Shown in pieces: positions 1 through 7,973 of a DNA stretch of 37,506 nucleotides. The DNA lies in the NCBI GenBank assembly GCA_030637205.1, contig DAOVVL010000001.1:1-37506 (forward strand). The letters are read 5' to 3'. The notes beneath the pieces are model-generated. The model worked only from the letters and a program-made list of their open reading frames with translations, ran no database searches and was not told the DNA's origin. Numbering within the stretch: position 1 is the stretch's first letter; each line of letters begins with the position of its first letter. The stretch comes from Thalassospiraceae bacterium. GTDB taxonomy: Bacteria; Pseudomonadota; Alphaproteobacteria; Rhodospirillales; Magnetovibrionaceae. The position numbers and the translations under genes are program-made.

Positions 1-183
1 ACCTGGACGCAGGATATGAACCGGGTGGTTCCATTGATCGGCACAGGCAGCCCCGAGGGCAACGTAAGCGCGCGACAGGGCCAAACCTATATGGACGATG
101 CCGGGGGGGCTGGCGCTATCCTCTACACCAAGAAATCTGCCGATATCGGCGGAGACACAACCCAAGGATGGATACTGGTATGA
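1..183 (+). CDS. Small tail-associated protein, C-terminal part (5' end is at the other end of the contig)
   Basis: This open frame enters from the left edge and stops with TGA at 181-183. It duplicates the last 60 codons of the gene at 37194-37445, whose full product is 83 aa. The visible text has the pattern seen at the C-terminus of many phage tail proteins: a GSPEG motif, then Gly-Gln-x-Tyr-x-Asp, then Leu-Tyr-x-Lys and a closing Gly-Trp. Codon 36 of this fragment reads Gly here and Val in the other copy. It is not a separate gene but the same one cut by the contig break. Confidence 0.85.
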   Translation, partial: TWTQDMNRVVPLIGTGSPEGNVSARQGQTYMDDAGGAGAILYTKKSADIGGDTTQGWILV

Positions 184-244
184 TGGACATTGCCAAAAAA
201 ACCGTTTCAGGTTACAAGAATGAACGGCCTTTGAATATTATCGA
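1..244. repeat. Left copy of 244-bp terminal direct repeat (contig overlap)
   Basis: Bases 1-244 match 37263-37506 in the same orientation with one visible difference: G at 107 and T at 37369. The repeat begins and ends inside coding sequence (the small tail gene and the following 36-aa frame). This is what an arbitrary break in a circular or circularly permuted assembly looks like, rather than a dedicated packaging end. The mismatch changes one Val codon to Gly in the small tail protein. Confidence 0.97.
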
Positions 245-293
245 AGACGGCTTTATCCATCCTGAACAGGAGCAAGATAATGTCGGTATTTGA
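183..293 (+). CDS. Small 36-aa protein of the tail module, unknown function
   Basis: The ATG at 183 overlaps the stop of the preceding tail gene (TGATG), and the frame ends at 293, 14 bases inside the next gene. The product starts MDIAKKTVSGYKNERPLNII and is rich in charged and polar residues, with no membrane segment or recognisable motif. The ribosome site is weak (AAGGA at 164-168, about 14 bases away), so expression would rely on translational coupling. The stop-start overlaps on both sides argue for a real gene, but the length and lack of known relatives leave it uncertain. Its first 20 codons are repeated at the right end of the contig. Confidence 0.4.
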   Translation: MDIAKKTVSGYKNERPLNIIEDGFIHPEQEQDNVGI

Positions 294-1185
294 TGATATT
301 CTAGGAACCATTTTCGGGGGCGCAGATACGAGCGCCCAGGAATTTCAAAGGGCCGCTAATCTGGAAGCCAGACGAGCGATCGATGTAAGCACCGAGCAGG
401 CCCGCGCTGACGCGCTTTCTCTTTTCCCCCAAGCCGATGTAAGCAGAAACCTTGGGTTTCAGGCCGCTTTGGACGTCTTGGGCCAGACTATTCCCTCACA
501 ATTGCAGGCATTCCAGCAGGGGAATGTCGCTGCTCAGCAAAACCTTCTGGCTGGGCTACCGCAAGCCCGCGCCGCAATCCTTGGCGGTCAGTTTGATCCA
601 GCGGGATTTCAGGCCACAGAACTAGCATTCGACCCCAGCTTCGCCCAGCAGACTCTTCCAACCTTCCCCACAGGCGCGGTTCCGCGCACAGCAGCCCAAC
701 AGCAGGCTCAAGGCACTCAGGCCCTCACACAGCTATTGGCTGGCGCACAAGGCGCTGGCGGCGGCGGAGATGGGTTTGATTTTGAAAGCACAACCACAGG
801 CACCGGCGACATTTTGGCCGATTTGTCAGCTTTCTTGGAAACAGGCCCCGGCAAAATCGCAGGTTTGGCTCTTCCTGGCGGTGGCATAGCTGCGCTGGTG
901 AATGAACTCTTTGGTGGTGCTGGTTCAACATCAGCGGGCCAAATCGGAACCAGCAGTGAACCTGGCATTGATCCGAGGACCAGATCAGCTCGGCTCCAGG
1001 CCGAAAGTCGTGCAAGGGCTGGTGTGCGTGGGACCACCCAAAGGGCCGGATTTGAGCGTGATATTACCAGACGTTCCAGAGAAAGATCACAGGCCACCAG
1101 AGAGGCAATCGATCGCCTTCGTGACCCATCGACGGGGCGCGTAAGAAGCGCGCGCGAAACCGGAAGCGCATTTGCGCGCAATTGA
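280..1185 (+). CDS. Putative internal virion / DNA ejection protein (P22 gp7 position)
   Basis: 301 aa, preceded by AGGAG at 267-271 with good spacing. The protein is Ala/Gln/Gly-rich: a helical, low-complexity N-terminal half (residues 15-120), a Gly-rich linker around 160, a short hydrophobic Gly/Ala/Leu stretch near 190-210, and a strongly basic Arg-rich tail from about 230. It lies after the tail-hub module and before two further Ala/Gly-rich proteins, exactly where P22-type phages keep the proteins ejected with the DNA. The role is inferred from position and composition, not from a diagnostic motif. The basic tail may contact packaged DNA. Confidence 0.5.
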   Translation: MSVFDDILGTIFGGADTSAQEFQRAANLEARRAIDVSTEQARADALSLFPQADVSRNLGFQAALDVLGQTIPSQLQAFQQGNVAAQQNLLAGLPQARAAILGGQFDPAGFQATELAFDPSFAQQTLPTFPTGAVPRTAAQQQAQGTQALTQLLAGAQGAGGGGDGFDFESTTTGTGDILADLSAFLETGPGKIAGLALPGGGIAALVNELFGGAGSTSAGQIGTSSEPGIDPRTRSARLQAESRARAGVRGTTQRAGFERDITRRSRERSQATREAIDRLRDPSTGRVRSARETGSAFARN

Positions 1186-1200
1186 TTGAGGATTTGAGAC

Positions 1201-2031
1201 ATGGCACTCGCACCAACCACCGTCGCCGCAAACGCAATCCCAACGGGCCTTTTGGGGTCAGAGGACGCTTTGCGCCGAGCTTTATCAGGCGCGCTTACAG
1301 GCGTTGAAGCGGGAGCCGTTCGGGGAACCCGGACGCTTCGACCTTTCACACGCGGCGGCGCGCAGGCATTTGAGCTTCAGACAGCTTTATCGGGCGCTGG
1401 TGGCGCACCGGCACAGGCACAAGCCTTTGAAGAATTTACAGCCTCGCCCGGTCAGCAATTCCTGCGAGATGCAGCCGAGAGGGCGCTGTTGAGGAATGAG
1501 GCCGCTATCGGTGGCTTAGGCGGTGGCCGTGTCCGCACAGCATTGCAGGAACAAGGTGTTGGCTTGGCGGCGCAGGACTTTGGTGAGCAATTCGGTCGTT
1601 TGGGCCAGGTTGCCGGATTGGGCGGTCAATTAGCTGGCCAACAGGCAGGCCTTGAGTTCGGCGAGGGCCGCGACGTAGGGCAGTTGGCGTTTCAGACGGG
1701 CCAAACCCTAGCCAGTGGGCGCACGCGCGCTGGTGAGCAAATAGCGGGCCAGATCGGGGGCACTACAAGCGCCCTTGCCAACCTTGCGGCCCAACAGGGC
1801 CAGGGCTTGGCTGATATTTTCGGCGCCGGTGGCGGAAACCTCGCTAATCTATTATCAGCCGCCGGGCGTGAACAAGGCTTGAGCGGACAGCAATTGGCAA
1901 CGCTTCTGGCCAATATCTCGACGGGTTCGGCTGCACAAGTCGCAGGCCTGCCGGGCATCCCCGGTATTCAGCAAACGGAATCGAAATTAGGCGATATCGG
2001 AAAACTCGTCACCGCATTTGGGACTTTGTAA
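1201..2031 (+). CDS. Putative DNA ejection / internal virion protein
   Basis: 276 aa. It is very rich in Gly, Ala and Gln, with heptad-like Gln/Ala/Leu patterns through residues 130-240 suggesting long amphipathic helices. The segment around residues 85-120 (SPGQQFLRDAAERALLRNEA followed by Gly-Gly-Leu-Gly-Gly-Gly) matches a pattern I recognise from podovirus internal or tail component proteins annotated as DNA transfer proteins. The start at 1201 follows the previous gene by 15 bases with GAGG at about 1188. It sits between other candidate ejection proteins in one rightward transcript. The function is inferred from family resemblance and synteny. Confidence 0.55.
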   Translation: MALAPTTVAANAIPTGLLGSEDALRRALSGALTGVEAGAVRGTRTLRPFTRGGAQAFELQTALSGAGGAPAQAQAFEEFTASPGQQFLRDAAERALLRNEAAIGGLGGGRVRTALQEQGVGLAAQDFGEQFGRLGQVAGLGGQLAGQQAGLEFGEGRDVGQLAFQTGQTLASGRTRAGEQIAGQIGGTTSALANLAAQQGQGLADIFGAGGGNLANLLSAAGREQGLSGQQLATLLANISTGSAAQVAGLPGIPGIQQTESKLGDIGKLVTAFGTL

Positions 2032-2032
2032 A

Positions 2033-3124
2033 ATGGCAGATGATACAGAACAGCGGTTTGGATTATTCAGCCCGGAAACTGGCACAAAGGTCCAGCGGTT
2101 TGGCGCTGCCCTGAGTGGCCGTTTGCCGGAATTTGATGTGGCAGCCCAAACGCGCCAAGAAGAACTGAGCGCAGAGCGCAAGAAGGCATTTTTGCTTGAT
2201 AACCGTGGTGCGCTTCGGTTGCTTCGTGGTGGGAACACCCAAGGCGCTGTTGATTTGCTCAGAAACCGTGTCGGCGAAATAAACCGTCTCGGCGGTGATG
2301 CCACACAGTCAACCCAGCTTCTTGCCATGGCCGAGGCTGGCGAGACCGAGGCGTTAATTTCTGGCCTTCAAACGATTGATAACCGGGCCGTTGATGCAGG
2401 TATCTTTGATGCGCTTCCAGGTTCAGAAGATGTCGCGCTTGTGGTCAAGTCGTCTGATATCCTGCCCGATGGCACTGTGATCCAATCCACAAGCGAAGGA
2501 GTGCGGGTAATTGCCGCCACTGGGGAGCAATTGCATGGCCAAGATGTGGTCGATGCGATCGAAAAGGGCCGCAAATTCGGAGTTACAATTGCTGGCGACA
2601 CGGCTGCAGCCAAAGCCGAAGCAGATCGCGTCAAACAGGGCATCAGGATTTCGGGCGAGATGTTCAAACAGGTTGGGCCCATCCGGCAATCTTTGCTCAC
2701 GATTGGCAAAGCGCGGCAGGCTCTTGCAGAAGGCGCGGAAACGGGCGCGATCGACAAATTCCTGCCTGATTTACGGGAATCCTCAATCAAACTCACCAAC
2801 CTGATGAACCAGTTGGGCCTTGAGGTAATCAGCGGGGCCACCTTTGGCGCTCTGTCTGCTGGTGAACTTCGTTTGGCTTTGGACACTGCATTGCCTACGG
2901 GCCTACAACCAGAAGCACTGGACAAATGGTTGGCGGATAAAGGATTGGCTCAGACCAAGCTTTTAACCGAGCTTCAGGACGACATTATATTCCTTTCCAA
3001 TGGTGGGACTATCGCCGGGATCGTGCAAAGACGCCGTGCCCAGGCGGAAACAACACCACCCTCCGTGGATAAACCTATTGATCAGTTGACCGACGAAGAA
3101 TTGCTGGGGGCATTGAGGCAATAA
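2033..3124 (+). CDS. Putative DNA ejection protein (P22 gp20-like position)
   Basis: 363 aa from the ATG at 2033, which directly follows the preceding stop (TAAAATG). An in-frame TTG at 2018 would add five residues but lies inside the upstream gene. The N-terminal half is helical and charged. Residues about 200-330 carry a pattern seen in several podovirus internal proteins: a long helix, a GAxFGALSxGELRLALDTALP-like segment, then a C-terminal stretch resembling IIFLSNGGTIAGIVQRRRAQ. The stop overlaps the next start (TAATG), implying coupled translation. Role as an ejected or core protein is inferred from synteny with P22 genes 7-20-16 and this partial pattern. Confidence 0.55.
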   Translation: MADDTEQRFGLFSPETGTKVQRFGAALSGRLPEFDVAAQTRQEELSAERKKAFLLDNRGALRLLRGGNTQGAVDLLRNRVGEINRLGGDATQSTQLLAMAEAGETEALISGLQTIDNRAVDAGIFDALPGSEDVALVVKSSDILPDGTVIQSTSEGVRVIAATGEQLHGQDVVDAIEKGRKFGVTIAGDTAAAKAEADRVKQGIRISGEMFKQVGPIRQSLLTIGKARQALAEGAETGAIDKFLPDLRESSIKLTNLMNQLGLEVISGATFGALSAGELRLALDTALPTGLQPEALDKWLADKGLAQTKLLTELQDDIIFLSNGGTIAGIVQRRRAQAETTPPSVDKPIDQLTDEELLGALRQ

Positions 3125-5241
3125 TGGCAACCCAAGAGGAACTTTTGGCAGAAGCGCGACGCAGGGGCCTTGCACCGAGGCCATCGATTGATGAATTGCG
3201 CGCGGAGGCAAACCGCCGTGGCCTTACAACCCCGCAGGACATTCTCGAAACCCAACCGCAGGAGGCGATAACAGCCCCAGCCCCAACTATTGATCTGCCG
3301 GCGCCCACTGAGGACGCAGGTGTTCTGGAACAATTTGGAGCAGGATTCAGCCGTGGCGCACAAACGATCGGTCGTGGCTTGGGCTTGCTCGAACCTGAAA
3401 CTGAAGAAGAAAAAAAGCGTTTTGAAGCGCTTGGCAATGATTTTTTCGCTGCTTCGGTAGGTGAAATCGTAGGCGAAGCTCTCCCATTTGTCCCGCTGGC
3501 GGCCATTGGGCCTGCCGTTGGAGTCACGTCATTTATTGGTCGCGCGCTTATAGGCACGGGCTTGGGTGCCCTCGAGGGTGGCGTGATTACGCGCGGCAAG
3601 GGTGCAGAAGAAATTGAAACAGCTATTGGTGCTGGAATTGGCGGGACAATAGGTGGAGTTGCGGAGGCGCTTTTACCTTCATTTGGCCGTTTGGTGTCCC
3701 GCGTGTTTAAGAAAATTGGTCGCGCGCCAAAAGGTCAGCTCATCACCCCGGAAGGAACCCCCACCCCTGAATTTCAGGCGGCGCTTGACGAGACGGGGAC
3801 CAACTTTGATGATTTAACCAAGGAAGCGGTGGAAACCCTTTCCCGCGCGGCGCCCGGCACTGTGCCTGAACAAGCGGCGCGGCAGGCCCGCTTTGAAGCG
3901 CAGGGCATTCCCGCAACCACAGGCGACATCACACAAACCATGGCTGCCCAGACCGCAGAACAACGCGCGCTGTCTATGGCCACAGGCGAAGCCGGCGAAC
4001 CCCTGAGACAGTTGAAGCTGGAACAGAGCGAAGCATTCAAACGCCAGGTGAATCAATTGGTCGATTCCCTTGGCGTTCCATCAGAAACCGGCACTTCATT
4101 GAAGGCGGCGCTTGAAGGCAGAAAAAAGATTTTAACCACGCAAAAAAATGCGCTTTATCAGGAAGTCGCGGACGCTTCCCCTGAGGCTGCCAATTTCCCC
4201 ATCTTGACGGATACGATTGAGGACTCATTGCCTGACCGCAAAACATTGCGCCGCCTTTCCAGAATTGCAGGAAGCCAGATCGAAGGCGTTAAGGATCTGC
4301 TTGTTGAGTTTGGTATCGACAAAAGCGACGAAGCCCTGGAGCAATTTGTCAAAGATGGTGGCGAAGTAACCCCCCTCACGCTTGGCAATTTTGATGAGTT
4401 CCGGCAGGCGTTGGGCCAACTTGAAAGGGCTGATACAACGGGCGCCACAGGTGTTGCCATTCGCGGCATCCGTGATGCACTTGATAATGAAGCTGGGCTT
4501 ATTGATGATGCAGTGCAGGCCGCAGGCATTACCGATGAAAGCATTGTCAGCACCCTGAAGGCCGCGCGGGCCACGGTTCGAACAATCAAAACGGAGTTTT
4601 CCCCTCAATCAATCACAGGCCGCTTGATCGCCACAAAACGCGATGGCGTCACCCCTGTTATTGAAGCATCCAAGGCAGCCAATGAATTGTTGAAGCCGAC
4701 AGCACCGATTGAAAACTTGCAGCGCACCCTGCAAAGCCTCAAGGATTCCGGTTCGGTTGGATCAAGGGCAGTTGGTGATCTTCGCGCGTCTATTATTCTG
4801 GGAGCTTTGGATGCAGGACTGAAAGCCCCATCACGCAAAACAGCAGGCATTGAAACGATTGGCGGCAATCAGTTCGCCAAGTTCCTGAACAAGTTTGGCG
4901 ATGACAAACTGGAATTATTGTTCAGAGGCAACGAGGCGTCCTTGGATACTCTGAACAACCTGAGACAGACCGCGCTTGATATCACCCCGGCTGAACGCGC
5001 CACTCCCAAAGGTTCTGCTGCGGTTATTCTTGATCTTGTCAATCGGTTTGGCAGTATCCCAGGTCTTGCTGCCATCAGGGACGTCGGGAATCTTGTGATT
5101 AACGCTGGCGCCGATGAGCGCGCTGTGAGAAAAGCAATCAAGGCAAAGCCGGAAATCATTGAACAGATTTCCAAGTTGCGTGAGAGTTTTCCGGGTATCG
5201 TATCGGCACTTGGCGTACCAGTAGCATTGGAGCTTGAATAA
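3124..5241 (+). CDS. Large internal virion protein, putative DNA ejection/pore protein (P22 gp16-like position)
   Basis: 705 aa. The N-terminus has two copies of a short motif (LLAEARRRGL then LRAEANRRGL, residues about 7-36), common at the start of phage internal virion proteins. Residues 110-190 contain Gly/Ala-rich hydrophobic stretches with GIGGTIGG-like small-residue zippers that could insert into a membrane. The remaining roughly 500 residues are helical and charged. Length and position before the tail fibre match P22 gp16, which is ejected and helps DNA cross the cytoplasmic membrane. No lytic transglycosylase or peptidase motif was seen. The start overlaps the previous stop, and the stop abuts the tail fibre start. 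Confidence 0.6.
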   Translation: MATQEELLAEARRRGLAPRPSIDELRAEANRRGLTTPQDILETQPQEAITAPAPTIDLPAPTEDAGVLEQFGAGFSRGAQTIGRGLGLLEPETEEEKKRFEALGNDFFAASVGEIVGEALPFVPLAAIGPAVGVTSFIGRALIGTGLGALEGGVITRGKGAEEIETAIGAGIGGTIGGVAEALLPSFGRLVSRVFKKIGRAPKGQLITPEGTPTPEFQAALDETGTNFDDLTKEAVETLSRAAPGTVPEQAARQARFEAQGIPATTGDITQTMAAQTAEQRALSMATGEAGEPLRQLKLEQSEAFKRQVNQLVDSLGVPSETGTSLKAALEGRKKILTTQKNALYQEVADASPEAANFPILTDTIEDSLPDRKTLRRLSRIAGSQIEGVKDLLVEFGIDKSDEALEQFVKDGGEVTPLTLGNFDEFRQALGQLERADTTGATGVAIRGIRDALDNEAGLIDDAVQAAGITDESIVSTLKAARATVRTIKTEFSPQSITGRLIATKRDGVTPVIEASKAANELLKPTAPIENLQRTLQSLKDSGSVGSRAVGDLRASIILGALDAGLKAPSRKTAGIETIGGNQFAKFLNKFGDDKLELLFRGNEASLDTLNNLRQTALDITPAERATPKGSAAVILDLVNRFGSIPGLAAIRDVGNLVINAGADERAVRKAIKAKPEIIEQISKLRESFPGIVSALGVPVALELE

Positions 5242-5242
5242 A

Positions 5243-7168
5243 ATGGGCAGAAACGTAAACCCCCGTCCACAGCTTTTGGACAGTGCAGGCGATCCGCTCA
5301 TAAGCGGCAAGATGTATTATTTTGAAAGCGGCACCGACACGCCCAAGGCCACGTTTGCAGATGTGAACATGACCATTCAGAATACGCATCCTGTTATTCT
5401 TACGGGCGATGGCAGGCTGCCCAATGTCTTTCTGAGCGGTACAGCGAGAATGAAACTCACTGATGCAGATGATGTACAGATTTGGGATATTGACCCGACC
5501 GGCGGTGAAGACATTGGCGGGGACTTTGAGGAATGGGTGCCTTCGGTTGTTTACAACACCAACGACATCGTTCAAGGGAGCGATGGCGCTTTTTATATTT
5601 CATTCACCAATGGCAATTTGGGGAACGATCCCACTTCCACGCCCACAGAATGGCAGGAAATCCAATTTATCAATATCTGGAACACGAATGTCACTTATCA
5701 GATTGGTGATACGGTCAAGGGATCGGATAATCTGTTTTATGTTTCTCAGACCGCCGATAATCAAGGGAATGATCCAACAAGCGACGCGGTTAATTGGGGG
5801 CCTCCATTTGATGGTGTTGTTTCAATAACAGGCGGCACTGGCATTACCGTTTCTGGAACTTCTTCTATCCCAATTGTAACCGCTGATAACAACGGCACTG
5901 TGACAAGTGTATCGGGCGGTACGGGCATTACGGTTGGCGGCACTGCCGCAGACCCTATTATTAATGCTGATAACAACGGTACAGTCACAAGCGTAAGCGG
6001 TGGCACAGGCATTACTATTTCAGGCACCGCATCTGACCCAATAGTTAATAATGATTTCCCTGAATTGCTTTCAGATACCACACCACAGCTTGGCGGGTTC
6101 CTTGATGCTAATGGCAAATACATTGGCCGTGATGTTGGCGCCGCTATTCCCTCGGCCAGCCCTTTGGTGCTAGGCACAGATGGTGACCATTTCTCAATTA
6201 CTGGCACGACTGGCTTTAGCGCCTTTACCGTTGCTGCTGGTAGGCATTTTACTTGCACATTTGCAGGCATCCTAACCATTACGGTTGGGGCAGGCATAAC
6301 CATTAACAATGATGGTGAAGATTACACAACAGCACCAGGCGATATTTTTGTCGGCCAATCAACAGCATCCAATGTGGTTACGGGGTATTTTATTAAAGCC
6401 GATGGTTCAGCTTTGGCCCCGCAAGTTTTATCCACCGGGTTTATCACCGGACTTGAAACCGCCAACAATACGATTGTTGATACTCTACATGATATTGATA
6501 TTACTGCGGGTGCGGCGCGTGATGCATCTGACACTGAAGATATGGTTTTGGCTTCCGCGTTAGGAAAACAGCTTGACGTAGCATGGGCGGTGGGCGGTAC
6601 TCCCGCTGCACCCCTTGGCGGTTTGGATACTGGCTCAATCGCCGCCGATAGCTGGTATTATGTATGGCTTATCAAGCGCACCGATACGGGCGTGGTTGAT
6701 GTTTTGTTTTCGTTATCATCCACCGCGCCAACGATGCCAGCCGATTACGACACCAAGCGTTTAATCTGGGCGGTTAAAACCAAAGTAGCAGCCACCGAAA
6801 TTGAACTTTATAAACAAATTGGTAATAGTCTTGAATGGGGAACAGACCAGCAAGATTTTAACGGAACAGGTAGCACCGGGGGCGCTTTATTAACGGTCAA
6901 GGCTCCCGTTCTTCCTGTTACTGCCAATGCCGCTATTTATATAAATAAGTCTACTACTGTGTTTGCCATAGTACAAAGCCCCGATAAAACAGCGGTAGTC
7001 CCCTCTGTATCCAATCTTGATATAATGGCTACCGGAGGGGCTGACCGCACCACGATAAACAAACCCATCTTAACGGATACAGGGCAGATATATCATAGGG
7101 TTAATATTGCTGCGACTACTTTTCAAATTATTATTAAAGGCTTTATCCTAGACAGGAGCATTATCTAA
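5243..7168 (+). CDS. Tail fibre/spike with P22-tailspike-like head-binding domain
   Basis: 641 aa from the ATG at 5243, with GGAG at 5229-5232; an in-frame TTG at 5234 is too close to that site. Residues 1-85 resemble the P22 tailspike head-binding domain: NPRPQLLDSAGDPL, then GKMYYFESGTDTPKATFAD, then a DGRLPNVFLSG region and a W-D-x-D end. Residues 95-185 hold two repeats of the form Trp-x-Tyr-x-x-x-Asp-x-Val-x-Gly-Ser-Asp-x-x-Phe-Tyr, resembling carbohydrate-binding module 5/12. Residues 190-270 hold repeats of 28 aa with GGTGITVSGT. The C-terminal 370 residues are beta-rich and unrecognised, with no glycosidase motif visible. It is the likely receptor-binding protein; its AT-richer codons compared with neighbouring genes suggest mosaic exchange. 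Confidence 0.8.
   Translation: MGRNVNPRPQLLDSAGDPLISGKMYYFESGTDTPKATFADVNMTIQNTHPVILTGDGRLPNVFLSGTARMKLTDADDVQIWDIDPTGGEDIGGDFEEWVPSVVYNTNDIVQGSDGAFYISFTNGNLGNDPTSTPTEWQEIQFINIWNTNVTYQIGDTVKGSDNLFYVSQTADNQGNDPTSDAVNWGPPFDGVVSITGGTGITVSGTSSIPIVTADNNGTVTSVSGGTGITVGGTAADPIINADNNGTVTSVSGGTGITISGTASDPIVNNDFPELLSDTTPQLGGFLDANGKYIGRDVGAAIPSASPLVLGTDGDHFSITGTTGFSAFTVAAGRHFTCTFAGILTITVGAGITINNDGEDYTTAPGDIFVGQSTASNVVTGYFIKADGSALAPQVLSTGFITGLETANNTIVDTLHDIDITAGAARDASDTEDMVLASALGKQLDVAWAVGGTPAAPLGGLDTGSIAADSWYYVWLIKRTDTGVVDVLFSLSSTAPTMPADYDTKRLIWAVKTKVAATEIELYKQIGNSLEWGTDQQDFNGTGSTGGALLTVKAPVLPVTANAAIYINKSTTVFAIVQSPDKTAVVPSVSNLDIMATGGADRTTINKPILTDTGQIYHRVNIAATTFQIIIKGFILDRSII
5885..6052 (+). repeat. Two 84-bp (28-aa) in-frame repeats in the tail fibre gene
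   Basis: Units begin GATAACAACGG at 5885 and 5969, exactly 84 bases apart. Each encodes the pattern ADNNGTVTSVSGGTGIT, then a hydrophobic pair, GGT or SGT, and a D-P-I-x-N end. A diverged partial unit lies just upstream at about 5815-5884. Codon third positions differ between units, so the repetition is kept at protein level and is not a recent DNA duplication. Such Gly/Thr/Ser repeats commonly form the shaft of phage fibres. Confidence 0.85.
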
Positions 7169-7875
7169 TGCCATTTGTAGAACGTGATGCACAGAATAAA
7201 ATAAAAGCTATTTATGGTACATCCCACCCGCAAGCGCAGGAATATTTGCCGGATGATGATGCAGAAGTTTTGGCTTTTCGCGGCGAAGATTTAGTGGGAA
7301 TTAAGCTTATCAAAACAATCGCCATTGATACTTTGCGTGATGCAAAGAAACTTCTCCCAATATTAACCGAAGGCGAACAGGTTGATGCTGGCACTCTTAG
7401 TTCTGGGGCAATGGCCAATGAGTTGTTTGCTTATGACGGCAAGAGCATGGCAATCACCTCAATCACTCGCAGCGGGTCAGAGGCTACCGTTACCTTTGAT
7501 AAGAACCATCATTTGGATGAAGAGCAATCATTCTCTATCTCCGGGGCTGGCGAAGCAGAATATAATGATGACTTCGCCGCCGAAACCATTGTGGACAAGA
7601 AAATTGTCACTATCACCGTTGCCGGAACTCCAGCTACGCCAGCAACAGGAACCATTACAGCCCTAGTGAAAGATTATCCGTGGATTGATTACTTGAACAA
7701 CACCGTGTTCTGGAGCGCACCTAAGTTTAAGGCCATTCACCGTGACACAACAAAATATGAACGTGATTGCGTGAAGCGTGGCCGAGTATTGAAAAATCTT
7801 GTTCTTGCCGCCGCCGACGTCGCGGCGGTCGATGCCATTGATATAACCGCCGGCTGGCCCGACACGGGAATTTAA
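7168..7875 (+). CDS. Tail-fibre-associated protein, unknown function
   Basis: 235 aa; the ATG overlaps the fibre gene stop (TAATG). The N-terminus (MPFVERDAQNKIKAIYGTSH) has the Phe-Val-x-Arg-Asp-x-x-Gly/Asn-Lys-Ile form seen at the start of many small proteins encoded next to phage tail fibres, some of them fibre-assembly chaperones. Residues about 95-160 are predicted beta-rich, with a GSEATVTFDKNHHL segment resembling a small Ig-like or beta-sandwich domain. Coupled translation and similarly AT-rich composition suggest it travels with the fibre as a unit. It could be a fibre chaperone, a second fibre subunit or a decoration protein. Confidence 0.5.
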   Translation: MPFVERDAQNKIKAIYGTSHPQAQEYLPDDDAEVLAFRGEDLVGIKLIKTIAIDTLRDAKKLLPILTEGEQVDAGTLSSGAMANELFAYDGKSMAITSITRSGSEATVTFDKNHHLDEEQSFSISGAGEAEYNDDFAAETIVDKKIVTITVAGTPATPATGTITALVKDYPWIDYLNNTVFWSAPKFKAIHRDTTKYERDCVKRGRVLKNLVLAAADVAAVDAIDITAGWPDTGI

Positions 7876-7886
7876 GGGGAAATGAT

Positions 7887-7973
7887 ATGGGACGCAAACC
7901 GAACGACGCTCGAAAACCTAAGCCTAAACCAAAACCCAAGCCCAAACCAAAAGGGAAGGGCAAACGTAAATGA
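7887..7973 (+). CDS. 28-aa Lys-Pro repeat peptide
   Basis: The ATG at 7887 has a strong AAGGGGA at 7874-7880, six bases upstream, and the frame ends with a TGA that overlaps the next start (ATGATG at 7970). After a short MGRKPNDAR lead the product is almost pure Lys-Pro dipeptide repeat (about seven units), ending Gly-Lys-Gly-Lys-Arg-Lys. It is extremely basic and cannot fold as a globular domain. It may be a nucleic-acid or envelope-binding peptide, or merely a coupling leader for the membrane protein that follows. The ribosome site and overlap support translation; function is unknown. Confidence 0.5.
   Translation: MGRKPNDARKPKPKPKPKPKPKGKGKRK

Noticed and set aside
1..244. True direct terminal repeats as packaging ends
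   Set aside because: The repeat ends fall at arbitrary points inside genes, and P22-like terminases usually package by headful from permuted concatemers, so an assembly overlap is more likely.
717..1349. 210-codon minus-strand frame across the first two ejection-protein genes
   Set aside because: Antisense to two well-supported genes, Pro/Ser/Ala-rich shadow composition, and it crosses a gene boundary.
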